Shown here: positions 7,595-16,270 of the stretch, one piece after another | How positions within the stretch are numbered: the first letter of the stretch is position 1 | Layout: each line of letters opens with the position of its first letter | IMG/VR virus record: IMGVR_UViG_3300025083_000280 | Coordinates: 1 to 20,620 of that record | Origin: a virus | Strand: one strand, 5' to 3' | DNA: 20,620 nucleotides | The notes under the pieces: generated by a model | The model's input: the letters and a program-made list of their open reading frames with translations, nothing else | Told to the model about the DNA's origin: nothing | Database searches by the model: none | Translations under genes and position numbers: made by a program

Positions 7595-9132
7595 TGGCTG
7601 ACAATCTAGCCTCATTTAAAGTCTTCTGCCAAGGCGGTCTAAACACCAGCCGTGACGTGCTGTCACAGGGTGAGACACAGCCGGGTTCAGCTATCTCTTT
7701 GATTAACTACGAGCCTGCTGTTACAGGTGGCTACAGAAAGATCAACGGTTACTTAAATGATTATGGTACTATTTCTGGCACAGGAAATGTTTTAGGTGTT
7801 TGCGTATCTAATGGTATTAATGATGGTATCCTTGGTTGTCGTAAGCCTACTAGCGGCAATAACTATCTGCACTACTGGGATAATTCCACTGAAGCTTGGG
7901 TAGCAGTTACTACATCTGGCTCCCCTACGATGACAGGCGTAACAAAGGTTCGCTTTTCTAAGTTTAACTGGGGAACACCTGAAGTAATACTTACTGATGG
8001 CATTAATCCTGCAGCGTCATATGCTGGTACTACTTATACGCAGATTACACACGCTGATGCACCTAGTGCCCCTAAGTATTCTACATTCTTTCAGAACCAC
8101 TTATTCCTAGCTGGTGACCCAAGCGAAGACACTAATTTATACTTTAGTTCACCTTACGATGTTACTGACTTTTCTACTGCAGGCGGTGCTGGTGTCATCA
8201 ATGTAGGCTTTCCCATTGTAGCTATTAAGCCTTTTCGTGATACATTATATATCTTTGGTACGAACAACATCCGAAAGCTTACAGGTAACAACATTGCTAA
8301 CTTTGTGCTTGAAAATGTTACAGATGACCTTGGTTGTTTAGCTACGGATAGCGTTATTGAAATTGGCGGCGACTTGTTGTTCCTCTCTCAAGACGGCCTA
8401 CGCCCTGTGAGTGGTACAGATAAAATCGGTGATGTCAACCTTGAGACAGTATCCAAAGACATTCAGTCTATCTTTACTGATGTTATCTTTGACATAGACC
8501 TTGAGGGACTTAACGCTGTTGTGATTCGCCAGAAGACACAGTTTCGTTACTTCTTCTCTGGTAGTGATACTCAGGGTATTATAGGCGGCTTTAGGCAGAC
8601 CGCTAACGGCTTGCAGTTTGAATACAGTCAGATGCTAGGTATTACTGCTACCTGTGCAGACAGTGGCTACATCGGTCAGAACGAGTTTGTCATACATGGT
8701 GACTCATCAGGTAAAGTACATAGACAGGAACGTGCCTTTAGCTTTGATGGTGATCCAATATTTTCTGTGTTTCAGACACCGTTCTTTCACATGCAAGACC
8801 CTGAGCAGCGCAAGATATTCTACACGGTAGCTACTTACTTGCGTTCTGAGGGTGACAACGATATTGTTATGTCTACACTGTATGACTACGAGGATGTAGA
8901 CACACTGAGTCCCACTAACTTTACACTTAGTACAGCAGGTGCTGCTGCATATTACAACGAAGCTTTGTATAATAGCACAGCTATCTTTGACGGTAATCCT
9001 GCACCTGTACGTAGAACAAACATATCTGGCTCAGGTAAGTCAGCATCACTAAAATACGTTACCAATGACACAAGTGCCTCCCACAGTATTCAAGGCATAG
9101 TAATTACCTTCGGGGTAGGAGATAGATTATAA
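7594..9132 (+). CDS. Tail nozzle / packaged-DNA stabilisation-type protein
   Basis: This 512-residue protein is almost entirely beta-strand in style. Repeated blade-like segments include FFQNHLFLAGDP (about 163-174), FRDTLYIFGTNNIRKLTG (about 214-231) and IEIGGDLLFLSQDGLRPVSG (about 252-271). These match the pattern of P22 gp10-like stabilisation proteins and T7 gp12-like nozzles, which form the lower part of the short tail as a hexamer. The length is close to P22 gp10 (about 470 residues) and shorter than T7 gp12 (about 790). It overlaps the adaptor stop by one base, indicating coupled translation, and is followed one base later by the fibre gene. The general tail role is fairly certain. The choice between nozzle and stabilisation hub is not. 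Confidence 0.72.
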   Translation: MADNLASFKVFCQGGLNTSRDVLSQGETQPGSAISLINYEPAVTGGYRKINGYLNDYGTISGTGNVLGVCVSNGINDGILGCRKPTSGNNYLHYWDNSTEAWVAVTTSGSPTMTGVTKVRFSKFNWGTPEVILTDGINPAASYAGTTYTQITHADAPSAPKYSTFFQNHLFLAGDPSEDTNLYFSSPYDVTDFSTAGGAGVINVGFPIVAIKPFRDTLYIFGTNNIRKLTGNNIANFVLENVTDDLGCLATDSVIEIGGDLLFLSQDGLRPVSGTDKIGDVNLETVSKDIQSIFTDVIFDIDLEGLNAVVIRQKTQFRYFFSGSDTQGIIGGFRQTANGLQFEYSQMLGITATCADSGYIGQNEFVIHGDSSGKVHRQERAFSFDGDPIFSVFQTPFFHMQDPEQRKIFYTVATYLRSEGDNDIVMSTLYDYEDVDTLSPTNFTLSTAGAAAYYNEALYNSTAIFDGNPAPVRRTNISGSGKSASLKYVTNDTSASHSIQGIVITFGVGDRL

Positions 9133-9133
9133 C

Positions 9134-12100
9134 ATGGCAGGTTACACTAGACAGTCAGTAGCAGATATTATCGCCAATGCGGTTATTAAAGCTGCCCCAG
9201 TAAACGCAGAGTACAATGCTATTCGTGATGCTTTCGCCTTTTCAGGTGGACATAAGCATGATGGTTCTTCTACGGAAGGTGCTTATGTTCCCCTTATTGC
9301 GGATGTAGATGCTTTAAACAAAGCAGTAGTAGACACAGCTAATAATCGTATCAGCTTCTTTAGTGAAGTAGGTGGTGCAGCTGTTGAGCAAGTACGCATT
9401 CAAGATGGTGCTATTGTACCTGTAACAACTAATGATGTGGATCTTGGTACTTCCTCACTTAAGTTTAAGAACTTATACGTAGAAGGTATAGGGGCAATAG
9501 GCTCTGTAACTATTCTTGGTGGTGCTGTAGACGATGCAGTAATTGGTGGAACTACCCCAGCTGCTGGTACGTTTACGTCTTTAATAGCTGCTACTGCAGA
9601 CCTTAATGGTGGGACTATTGATGATGCAGCTATCGGTGGTACAACTCCTTCTACTGGTGCATTCACCAACATAACTGCATCAGGTACGTCTGACCTGACA
9701 GGAACAACAACCATTACATCCGCTGACATTGACTCTGGTGCAATGGATAACACTGTCATTGGCGCAGCTACACCTGCTGCTATCACAGGTACTACTATTA
9801 CAGGTACGTCACTTATTGGCCCTCTCACAGGAGATGTTACTGGCGATGTCACGGGTGACTTAACTGGAGATGTCACAGGTGATCTGACAGGTAATGTAAC
9901 AGGAAATGTAACGGGTAACTTAGATGGTATTGTTGGTTCTTCCAGTCCTGCTGCTGGTAGCTTTACAACTGTATCGACATCTGGACAGGCAACCCTTGCG
10001 ACTGTTGATGTTAATGGCGGTAGCATTGACGGTACTATTATTGGAGCATCAACTGCTGCAGCTATAACTGGTACAACCATTACAGGTACTAGCCTTGTAG
10101 GTCCAGTTACAGGTAACGTCACAGGTGATCTAACAGGTGATGTAACAGGAGACTTGACTGGTGATGTAACTGGTAACGTCAATGCTTCGTCTGGTTCATC
10201 TACCTTTAACAATGTTGTAATTGATGGTACACTGAATATGAATGCTGGAACTACAGCTACTATTCAGAACCTTACTGCACCAGTAAATGACCTTGACGCA
10301 GCCACGAAAAAATATGTTGACGATGAAGTAGCTGCCCTTGTAGACTCTGCCCCCGGTACACTAGATACACTGAATGAGCTTGCTGCAGCACTAGGTGACG
10401 ATGCAGACTTTAGTAATACTGTAACAACTAGCATAGCAACCAAGCTACCCCTAGCAGGTGGTACGATGACTGGTGCTATTGCTATGAGTACATCTAAGAT
10501 TACTGGCTTAGGTGATCCGACTGCAGCCCAAGACGCAATGACCAAAGCATATGCTGACACTACTTACTTAGGTAAAGCTGGTGGCACTATGACTGGTGCT
10601 ATTGACATGGGTAGTGCTAAGATTACAACTACCTACACACCTACAGATAATGCTGATCTTACAACTAAGACGTATGTGGATGCTATCTTAGGTTCAGGAA
10701 GTGATGCCGCCGCAAGTGCCGCTGCAGCCGCTACATCAGAGACTAACGCAGCTACTTCAGAAACTAATGCTGCAACCTCTGAGACAAATGCAGCTACCAG
10801 TGAAGCTAATGCCGCAGCATCATATGATGACTTTGATGACCGCTACCTTGGTGCTAAGTCTTCTGCCCCTACAGTAGATAATGATGGCGATGCACTTATT
10901 ATTGGTGCTTTGTACTTTAACAACACAACTAACATCATGTACGTCTATGGTTCTGGTGGGTGGCAAGCTGCTGGTTCATCCGTTAACGGTACATCTGATC
11001 GTGTTACATATACTGCTACTGCTGGTCAGACAGTCTTTGCTGCTACATACGATACAGGTTATATAGATGTATACTTGAACGGTGTTAAACTGGCACCTGC
11101 TGACTTCACTGCAACTAATGGTACAAGTGTTACACTTGCATCAGGTGCAGCAGTAAATGACATTGTAGACCTTGTAGCCTACGGTACATTTGTACTGGCA
11201 GATCACTACACTGAAGCACAATCAGACGCACGGTATGTGAACCTGTCTGGCGATACTATGACGGGTGATCTGAACATCACGGGTACTTTGACTAGCGATG
11301 GGCTGACTGTGGGAATTGGCGATAATATTGGAGTAAACGCAGGTAATGGGTTTGCTGTTGATGCGTCAAGCAACATTGATTTTACTTCTGGCGGTGTAAA
11401 GTCTCTTCGGATTAAAGAGGGCGACATCAGCTTCTACGAGGACACAGGCACCACGCCAAAGTTCTTCTGGGATGCGAGTGCGGAGAGCTTATCAATAGGA
11501 AGCCCGTCATCAGATAACGTAACGATTTATTCTACAGATGACGTTCCTCGTCTTGAATTTGAGCAGGGAGGAACTGTGTATGCTGATATTGGGCATCGTG
11601 GCGCATCTGCTGGGGCAAGGCAAAACATCTTTGAAATAACAACCAAGCAAGCGGAGCCTATGGCGTTCCGCACCAACAACTCAGAAGCCATGCGCATCGA
11701 CAGCAGCGGTAATGTTGGGATTGGCACGAGTTCGCCTAGTGCTAAATTGCACATGGTTCGCAATGCTGAAAACACACTTCGTATAGAAGACACCCTAGAC
11801 AGTACTGTTATGGATTTAAGGGCAGATAGTGTTGGCGGGTTTGTAAGGACAAACGGCTCTTATCCTTTGCGTTTTTTAACCAACAACACAGAACGTATGC
11901 GCATCGACAGCAGCGGTAACTTGCTGGTGGGTAAGACATCGGGTTCTATTGGGGTTCAAGGTTTTGCTGTTCAACCCAGCGGTCAAACTAAGATAACAGA
12001 GGATGGCGCTGACGTATTAAGACTAAACCGATTAACATCAGACGGCACTATTATTGACTTCCGCAAAGACGGCACCACTGTGGGGAGTATTGGGGCGATC

Positions 12101-12640
12101 GGCGGCGATATATATGTTGGTACTGGTGACACAACATTACGTTTTTACGATGCTGGCAATGCAATCACGCCCCGTGGCACAAACGGTGCGGGTAACAACG
12201 GTGTAATTGATTTAGGCGGTTCAAGCGAACGCTTCAAAGACCTCTACCTCTCTGGCGGTGTATACCTTGGCGGCACTGGGTCGGCTAATAAGCTGGATGA
12301 CTATGAGGAGGGGAATTGGACACCAACCTCGCCCACTGTTACATTTACTGGTACACATGGACGTTATACTAAAATAGGAAGGCAAGTCATTTGGGAATGC
12401 ACATTTATAGTTCCAACCAATTCTAGTGGTGTTCAATTTACTATAGACGGTTATCCTTTTGCGCAACCGTCAGGGGCTTATGGCGGAGCATTGATCCGTT
12501 ACAGTACACTTGGATCAGTTGTTTGGTTCCATCAAAATACGGGTTATAGATGCGTTGCATACAACCAAAACGGTACGGCTACCTCTTTAGCAAGCGTTTC
12601 AGGCAAAAGATTTGACCTTGTAGGATTTTATACAACATAA
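9134..12640 (+). CDS. Long tail fibre (1168 residues)
   Basis: The N-terminus holds GGHKHDGSSTEGA (about 38-50), an HxHDG motif common in phage fibre attachment regions. A repeat-rich shaft follows. TGD/TGN tetrads run at about 231-262 and 325-348, each preceded by an AAITGTTITGTSL segment, so the region looks like a duplicated beta-solenoid module. LDAATKKYVDDEV lies at 387-399, and LAGGTMTGAI-type repeats near 440, 481 and 704. Four Ala/Ser/Thr/Glu/Asn heptads at 533-560 look like a trimeric coiled coil. YLNGVKLAPADF marks a small domain near 650. The second half has two MRIDSSGN repeats (about 853 and 921) and a C-terminal domain starting FKDLYLSGG and DDYEEGNWTP (about 1055), likely the receptor-binding tip. 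No intramolecular chaperone domain is visible. From about 11240 the codon usage shifts to more GGC and GCG, suggesting a recombined distal half. Confidence 0.9.
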   Translation: MAGYTRQSVADIIANAVIKAAPVNAEYNAIRDAFAFSGGHKHDGSSTEGAYVPLIADVDALNKAVVDTANNRISFFSEVGGAAVEQVRIQDGAIVPVTTNDVDLGTSSLKFKNLYVEGIGAIGSVTILGGAVDDAVIGGTTPAAGTFTSLIAATADLNGGTIDDAAIGGTTPSTGAFTNITASGTSDLTGTTTITSADIDSGAMDNTVIGAATPAAITGTTITGTSLIGPLTGDVTGDVTGDLTGDVTGDLTGNVTGNVTGNLDGIVGSSSPAAGSFTTVSTSGQATLATVDVNGGSIDGTIIGASTAAAITGTTITGTSLVGPVTGNVTGDLTGDVTGDLTGDVTGNVNASSGSSTFNNVVIDGTLNMNAGTTATIQNLTAPVNDLDAATKKYVDDEVAALVDSAPGTLDTLNELAAALGDDADFSNTVTTSIATKLPLAGGTMTGAIAMSTSKITGLGDPTAAQDAMTKAYADTTYLGKAGGTMTGAIDMGSAKITTTYTPTDNADLTTKTYVDAILGSGSDAAASAAAAATSETNAATSETNAATSETNAATSEANAAASYDDFDDRYLGAKSSAPTVDNDGDALIIGALYFNNTTNIMYVYGSGGWQAAGSSVNGTSDRVTYTATAGQTVFAATYDTGYIDVYLNGVKLAPADFTATNGTSVTLASGAAVNDIVDLVAYGTFVLADHYTEAQSDARYVNLSGDTMTGDLNITGTLTSDGLTVGIGDNIGVNAGNGFAVDASSNIDFTSGGVKSLRIKEGDISFYEDTGTTPKFFWDASAESLSIGSPSSDNVTIYSTDDVPRLEFEQGGTVYADIGHRGASAGARQNIFEITTKQAEPMAFRTNNSEAMRIDSSGNVGIGTSSPSAKLHMVRNAENTLRIEDTLDSTVMDLRADSVGGFVRTNGSYPLRFLTNNTERMRIDSSGNLLVGKTSGSIGVQGFAVQPSGQTKITEDGADVLRLNRLTSDGTIIDFRKDGTTVGSIGAIGGDIYVGTGDTTLRFYDAGNAITPRGTNGAGNNGVIDLGGSSERFKDLYLSGGVYLGGTGSANKLDDYEEGNWTPTSPTVTFTGTHGRYTKIGRQVIWECTFIVPTNSSGVQFTIDGYPFAQPSGAYGGALIRYSTLGSVVWFHQNTGYRCVAYNQNGTATSLASVSGKRFDLVGFYTT
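9824..9919 (+). repeat. 12-bp tandem repeats encoding VTGD/LTGD (first block)
   Basis: Eight consecutive four-residue units of the form (V/L)TG(D/N) are encoded here in the fibre shaft. Synonymous variation between units (ACA/ACG/ACT, GGA/GGT/GGC) shows that the amino acid repeat is old or selected rather than freshly slipped DNA. Confidence 0.85.
10106..10177 (+). repeat. 12-bp tandem repeats encoding VTGD/LTGD (second block)
   Basis: Six more units of the same (V/L)TG(D/N) tetrad lie about 280 bases after the first block. Both are preceded by nearly the same AAITGTTITGTSL segment, so the whole solenoid module appears duplicated within the fibre. Confidence 0.85.
10730..10813 (+). repeat. 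Four 21-bp repeats encoding ATSETNA heptads
   Basis: Three copies of ATSETNA and one of ATSEANA are encoded in tandem, following an Ala-rich run. Seven-residue periodicity with Ala and Thr at core positions is typical of the short trimeric coiled coils that join fibre segments. Confidence 0.85.
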
Positions 12641-12691
12641 CCCACTGCATAGCTTTGGGTCGGACAGTCCAACCATCACAGGAGATAAACG

Positions 12692-13102
12692 ATGGCACTA
12701 GTTAAAGAGTGTAGAACTTGTAGTGAAACAAAACCTATCTCTGACTTTGCCAAGAATCCTACAGGAATACACGGTGTTAGAGGCACATGTAAAACATGCA
12801 GACCAAAAGACACTAGACTGACTGTTCGTGGAAGAAATGTAAAATGGCGGTATGGTATAGAATTAGATGACTTCGTAGCTATGTATGAAGATCAAGGTGG
12901 TAAGTGTGCTATCTGTCATATTGATGTAGACCTATATGCACCTGAAGATAGGAAAGCTAACGTAGCGCATGTAGATCACTGCCACACAACGGGTAAGATT
13001 AGAGCACTACTATGTCATCAGTGTAATGTAGGTATAGGTGCTTTTAGAGAAGATGCTGAAGTTTTAGAAAACGCAATACAGTATATTAAAGACCACTCTT
13101 AA
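12692..13102 (+). CDS. Endonuclease VII-like HNH nuclease with N-terminal zinc knuckle
   Basis: This 136-residue protein has two parts. The N-terminus has CRTC (Cys7, Cys10) and CKTC (Cys33, Cys36), a likely zinc-binding knuckle. The C-terminal half has GGKCAIC (Cys72, Cys75), HVDHCHTTGKIRALLCHQCN (residues 93-112) and GIGAF, the recombination endonuclease VII pattern. Asp95, His96 and Asn112 fit the catalytic positions, and Cys72, Cys75, Cys108 and Cys111 the structural zinc. Endonuclease VII cleaves branched DNA before packaging, while related free-standing HNH proteins act as homing endonucleases between structural genes. The location between a fibre gene and a small conserved gene suits a mobile or homing insertion, but debranching is equally possible. 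AGGAGA (12680-12685) precedes the ATG. Confidence 0.88.
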   Translation: MALVKECRTCSETKPISDFAKNPTGIHGVRGTCKTCRPKDTRLTVRGRNVKWRYGIELDDFVAMYEDQGGKCAICHIDVDLYAPEDRKANVAHVDHCHTTGKIRALLCHQCNVGIGAFREDAEVLENAIQYIKDHS

Positions 13103-13145
13103 TATTAGGGTTGGATAACTCTAACGGACAACAAGGAGAAAGACA

Positions 13146-13397
13146 TTGGCCTTAACAGAAGAAACAGTACAAGACAAAATAGAGATCGTAGGCGTTCACA
13201 AGCACGTTCAGGTGCGTACAGCCACGGTCATCAAGCGTGACGATGTAGAGATCAGCCGATCCTTCAGCCGCCATGTAGTAGCACCAGATGCAGACATCAC
13301 AGGTGAAAGCACAGAGGTACAAGCCATTTGTGCTGCGGTACACACACAAGCAGTCAAAGACGCATACGCAGCCCATGTAGCGGCACAAGAAGTATAA
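13146..13397 (+). CDS. Small conserved phage protein, TTG start (83 residues)
   Basis: No ATG or GTG start fits this frame. TTG at 13146 has AAGGAG 7 bases upstream (13133-13138), and the residues after it, ALTEETVQDKIEIVGVHKHV, are in the style of the N-terminus of this small phage family. The pattern QVRTATVIKRDDVEISRSF followed by HRHV-like SRHVVAP and an Ala/Val-rich helix is familiar from proteins encoded beside fibre genes in marine phages and prophages. The function is unknown. The fold is probably a small alpha/beta domain. It sits between the HNH gene and the second fibre. The rare start codon would keep expression low. Confidence 0.82.
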   Translation: MALTEETVQDKIEIVGVHKHVQVRTATVIKRDDVEISRSFSRHVVAPDADITGESTEVQAICAAVHTQAVKDAYAAHVAAQEV

Positions 13398-13412
13398 TAG
13401 GGGAAGCCAGCA

Positions 13413-15842
13413 ATGACACGAGCAAGAGACTTAGCTGATAGTGCTGACAAGGACATTGTTGGCACACTCACATTAGATGGGCTGGATGTAGCTGGCAACG
13501 TGTCAGTCGATGGCGGCACGATCAAGCTGGACGGGAACTATCCTGTTGGTACACAAAACGTGGCGTTGGGTGATACTGCGTTGGATAGCATCACGACAGG
13601 CAAATGGAATGTTGCGTTGGGCCATGCCGCATTGACAACGGCAACAAACTCTAGTCAGCAAACAGCAATAGGTCGCCTTGCGCTGACAACAAGCAACGGT
13701 TCGGATAATACTGCTGTCGGTTTTAATGCTGCAAATGCAAATACATCTGGCACAAGTAACACGGCAATTGGCGCTCAGTCTCTAAACTCCAACACCACCG
13801 CAAGCGGCAACACTGCGGTTGGGTATCAGGCGTCATATGCAAATACAACGGGCGCACAAAATACTGCGTTAGGTTACCAAGCATTACTTGATGCAACCAC
13901 AGCCAACTTTAACACCTCTTTGGGTTATCAGTCGGGCTTTAATATCACAACAGGCAGTCACAATACTGCGATTGGTCGCAACGCTTTATTTGATAATACA
14001 ACAGGAGCTTCCAATGTCGCTGTTGGAAACCAAGCCTTAGAGGATAACACAGCGTCTAATAATACTGCTCTAGGGTATGAGGCACTTCGCCTCAACACCA
14101 CCGCAAGTAACAACACTGCGGTTGGGTATCAAGCTGCGTACACTAATACTACAGGAACAAGGCTAGTTGGTTTGGGCCGCAGAGCTTTGTACAACAACAC
14201 TACGGGTAGTGATAATATAGCAATGGGCTACAACTCTCTGTTGTCTAATAGCACAGGCGCAAATAACACTGCACTTGGTTCATATGCTCTCACTGCCAAC
14301 ACCACCGCAAGCAACAACACAGCAGTTGGATACCAAGCTGGTTATAGTAATACTACTGGAGAGTATAACACGGCGGTTGGGGCGCAGGCACTAGATGCGA
14401 ACACCGTAGGATACCGAAACGTAGCGATAGGTTACACAGCCCTTACATCTTCCGATGCGGATGACAACACCGCTATTGGCTATGGTTCAATGAACCTTAC
14501 CACATCGGGAACAGACAGCGTTGGCGTTGGTGGATATACACTAAACCAAACCACAACGGGTTATAGTAATGTTGCAGTTGGTTTCTCAGCTTTAAGAAAT
14601 AACACCACCGCCAGCGAAAACACTGCGGTTGGCAAAAGTGCATTGCATTACAACACGACTGGCGCAGAGAATACGGCGGTTGGCTATAAGGCTATGGAGG
14701 ACAATACCACAGGTACCTATAACGTAGCCTTGGGGCGTTTAGCATTGGCTAACAACACCACCGCCAGCGAAAACACTGCGGTTGGGTATCAGGCTTTGTA
14801 TACAAATAACGCACCAAGTGTAACGGGTATTGGCTACCGTGCGGGTTATTCTAACACAGGTGATAAAAACGTCTTTGTTGGAACAGATGCAGGTTTTGAC
14901 AATACCTCTGGTCGTTTGAATACGTTTGTCGGGAACGATGCAGGTCAAAACAATACTACCGCATCTAACAACACGTTTATCGGTCAATCGTCAGGTTTTT
15001 CAACCACGACAGGCGCATCCAACACAGCAGTTGGGGATCAGTCCCTTATCTTCAACACCACCGCAAGTAACAACACAGCAGTTGGGTATAAGGCTGGGTA
15101 TAGTAATACTACGGGTGATTTGCAAAGTGCGTTTGGAAGTCTTGCATTATACTCCAATACGACAGGTGCGAGAAACAACGCCTTTGGTCGTGAAGCACTG
15201 TATGATAACACCACAGGTAATTATAACTCTGCTTTCGGCAATCAGACATTGTGGGAGAATAGCACAGGCTCTAACAACTCTGCCTTTGGTTATCAGGCCC
15301 TCCTCAACAACACCACCGCCAGCCAAAGCACTGCGGTTGGGTATCAGGCTGGATACAGCACCACCACTGGACACTCTACTGCGTTTCTGGGTCGAATGGC
15401 TGGATTTTCAAATACCACAGGTGTTCAAAACACATTTATTGGCGAGCAGTCAGGATATTATGTATCCACTGGCTCCAAGAACACCATCCTAGGCCGTTAC
15501 TCAGGCAACCAAGGCGGCTTGGACATCCGCACCTCAAGCAACAACATCGTGCTGTCGGATGGGGATGGTAACGTAAGGGCGCACTGTGACTCAAGTGGTA
15601 CTTGGACAGGCGTTGGCAGTAGTACAACCGCTGGTGATGTTGGTACTTATGCTATGGCTGGTGGACTATCGTTTACTTCTCAATTTGGTGACACAAGAGC
15701 GGGAAGCTCTATAAGGCCTAGAAGCCCAGTGGACCATGGGACTTATGGTTACTTAACAGGAACATGGCGGTGTATGGGGTATCACCAATATGAAACTAAT
15801 TGGAATGCAGGCAACACAACCATTTGGGTAAGGATTTCATAA
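13413..15842 (+). CDS. Second tail fibre, YadA-like beta-roll repeats (809 residues)
   Basis: The N-terminus, MTRARDLADSADKDIVGTLT, is a recurrent start of marine phage fibres and probably the attachment or assembly segment. Residues 49-689 consist of about 38 units of mostly 17 residues with the pattern NTAVGYQAxxxNTTGxx. This resembles the left-handed parallel beta-roll heads of trimeric autotransporter adhesins such as YadA. The shaft should therefore be a long trimeric roll with an Asn/Thr ladder on one face. The last 120 residues differ and contain GTWRCMGY and TTIWVRIS at the end, a tip style common in phage fibres. AGGGGA precedes ATG 13413. The stop overlaps the chaperone start. It may branch from, or be an alternative to, the 1168-residue fibre. 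No enzymatic motif is visible. Confidence 0.88.
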   Translation: MTRARDLADSADKDIVGTLTLDGLDVAGNVSVDGGTIKLDGNYPVGTQNVALGDTALDSITTGKWNVALGHAALTTATNSSQQTAIGRLALTTSNGSDNTAVGFNAANANTSGTSNTAIGAQSLNSNTTASGNTAVGYQASYANTTGAQNTALGYQALLDATTANFNTSLGYQSGFNITTGSHNTAIGRNALFDNTTGASNVAVGNQALEDNTASNNTALGYEALRLNTTASNNTAVGYQAAYTNTTGTRLVGLGRRALYNNTTGSDNIAMGYNSLLSNSTGANNTALGSYALTANTTASNNTAVGYQAGYSNTTGEYNTAVGAQALDANTVGYRNVAIGYTALTSSDADDNTAIGYGSMNLTTSGTDSVGVGGYTLNQTTTGYSNVAVGFSALRNNTTASENTAVGKSALHYNTTGAENTAVGYKAMEDNTTGTYNVALGRLALANNTTASENTAVGYQALYTNNAPSVTGIGYRAGYSNTGDKNVFVGTDAGFDNTSGRLNTFVGNDAGQNNTTASNNTFIGQSSGFSTTTGASNTAVGDQSLIFNTTASNNTAVGYKAGYSNTTGDLQSAFGSLALYSNTTGARNNAFGREALYDNTTGNYNSAFGNQTLWENSTGSNNSAFGYQALLNNTTASQSTAVGYQAGYSTTTGHSTAFLGRMAGFSNTTGVQNTFIGEQSGYYVSTGSKNTILGRYSGNQGGLDIRTSSNNIVLSDGDGNVRAHCDSSGTWTGVGSSTTAGDVGTYAMAGGLSFTSQFGDTRAGSSIRPRSPVDHGTYGYLTGTWRCMGYHQYETNWNAGNTTIWVRIS
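13557..15479 (+). repeat. About 38 tandem 51-bp units within the second fibre gene
   Basis: The 17-residue protein repeat is also a DNA repeat of 51 bp with a few 48-bp variants. A 41-bp block beginning AACACCACCGC is conserved at seven places, starting near 13791, 14094, 14298, 14601, 14754, 15054 and 15309. The gaps of 303, 204, 303, 153, 300 and 255 bases are whole numbers of repeat units within the 3-base indels. Confidence 0.85.
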
Positions 15843-16258
15843 TGAGCATAACAATCACAGAAGTCCGTAATGCGGCATCACTTCAGTCTGACAACCTCCG
15901 CATGGACGTAGAGATTAACCACCCCAAGTTTGGTTGGATACCATACACTCTTGATCCGTCTGACACGGACACAACTATCAACAACGATGAGGTCATGGCT
16001 CTAATTGGTACGGACTTCACAGCTTACGTTGCACCTACTCAAGAAGAGATTGATGCAGTTACAGCAGGGCAAGTTCGTGCAGAACGTGATCGTATCCTCA
16101 CTGCAGTAGTCGATCCCTTAGTATCTAACCCACTCCGTTGGGCTGATCTGACTGAGGCTGAACAAACTGAATGGTCACAGTACAGGACTGATCTCTTAAA
16201 TGTCCCACAACAATCGGGCTTTCCAAATACAATCACATGGCCCACTGAACCGTCATAA
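15842..16258 (+). CDS. Tail fibre assembly chaperone-like protein (138 residues)
   Basis: ATG 15842 overlaps the fibre stop (TAATG) and has AAGGA 7 bases upstream, so it is preferred over an in-frame ATG at 15800 inside the fibre gene. The C-terminal half carries the recognisable pattern of phage tail assembly chaperones: RDRILTAVVDPLVSNPLRW, then LTEAEQTEWSQYRTDLL, then VPQQSGFPNTITWPTEP. The N-terminal half (ITITEVRNAASLQSDNL, FGWIPYTLDPSD) probably forms a small beta domain. Such proteins help fibres trimerise or fold and often are not in the mature particle. Coupling to the 809-residue fibre suggests that fibre as its client. Confidence 0.83.
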   Translation: MSITITEVRNAASLQSDNLRMDVEINHPKFGWIPYTLDPSDTDTTINNDEVMALIGTDFTAYVAPTQEEIDAVTAGQVRAERDRILTAVVDPLVSNPLRWADLTEAEQTEWSQYRTDLLNVPQQSGFPNTITWPTEPS

Positions 16259-16270
16259 GGAGAATAACAA

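Noticed and set aside
9400-10212. Long antisense open frame (270 codons) within the first fibre gene
   Set aside because: It is the reverse reading of the TGD/TGN and Ala/Thr repeats, giving a Pro/Val/Ser-rich product. There is no ribosome site or homologous pattern, and the + strand frame is clearly a fibre.
12641-12691. Possible hairpin after the first fibre gene
   Set aside because: Only a 4-bp plus 2-bp stem with an internal loop can be drawn and there is no T-run, so it is too weak to call a terminator.
13557-15479. Regularly spaced repeats considered as a CRISPR-like array
   Set aside because: The units are contiguous and encode one uninterrupted protein with 17-residue periodicity. 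There are no unique spacers between identical palindromic repeats.
14926-15492. 188-codon frame overlapping the second fibre gene in another frame
   Set aside because: It is produced by the 51-bp repeats lacking stops in a second frame. The product is low-complexity Leu/Pro/Thr without domains.
15800-15841. Earlier start for the fibre chaperone
   Set aside because: It would lie within the end of the fibre gene, and ATG 15842 has a good ribosome site and the usual TAATG overlap.
11800-15842. Diversity-generating retroelement target in the fibre tips
   Set aside because: No reverse transcriptase gene, no template-like second copy of either C-terminal region, and no adenine-biased variable segment were seen.
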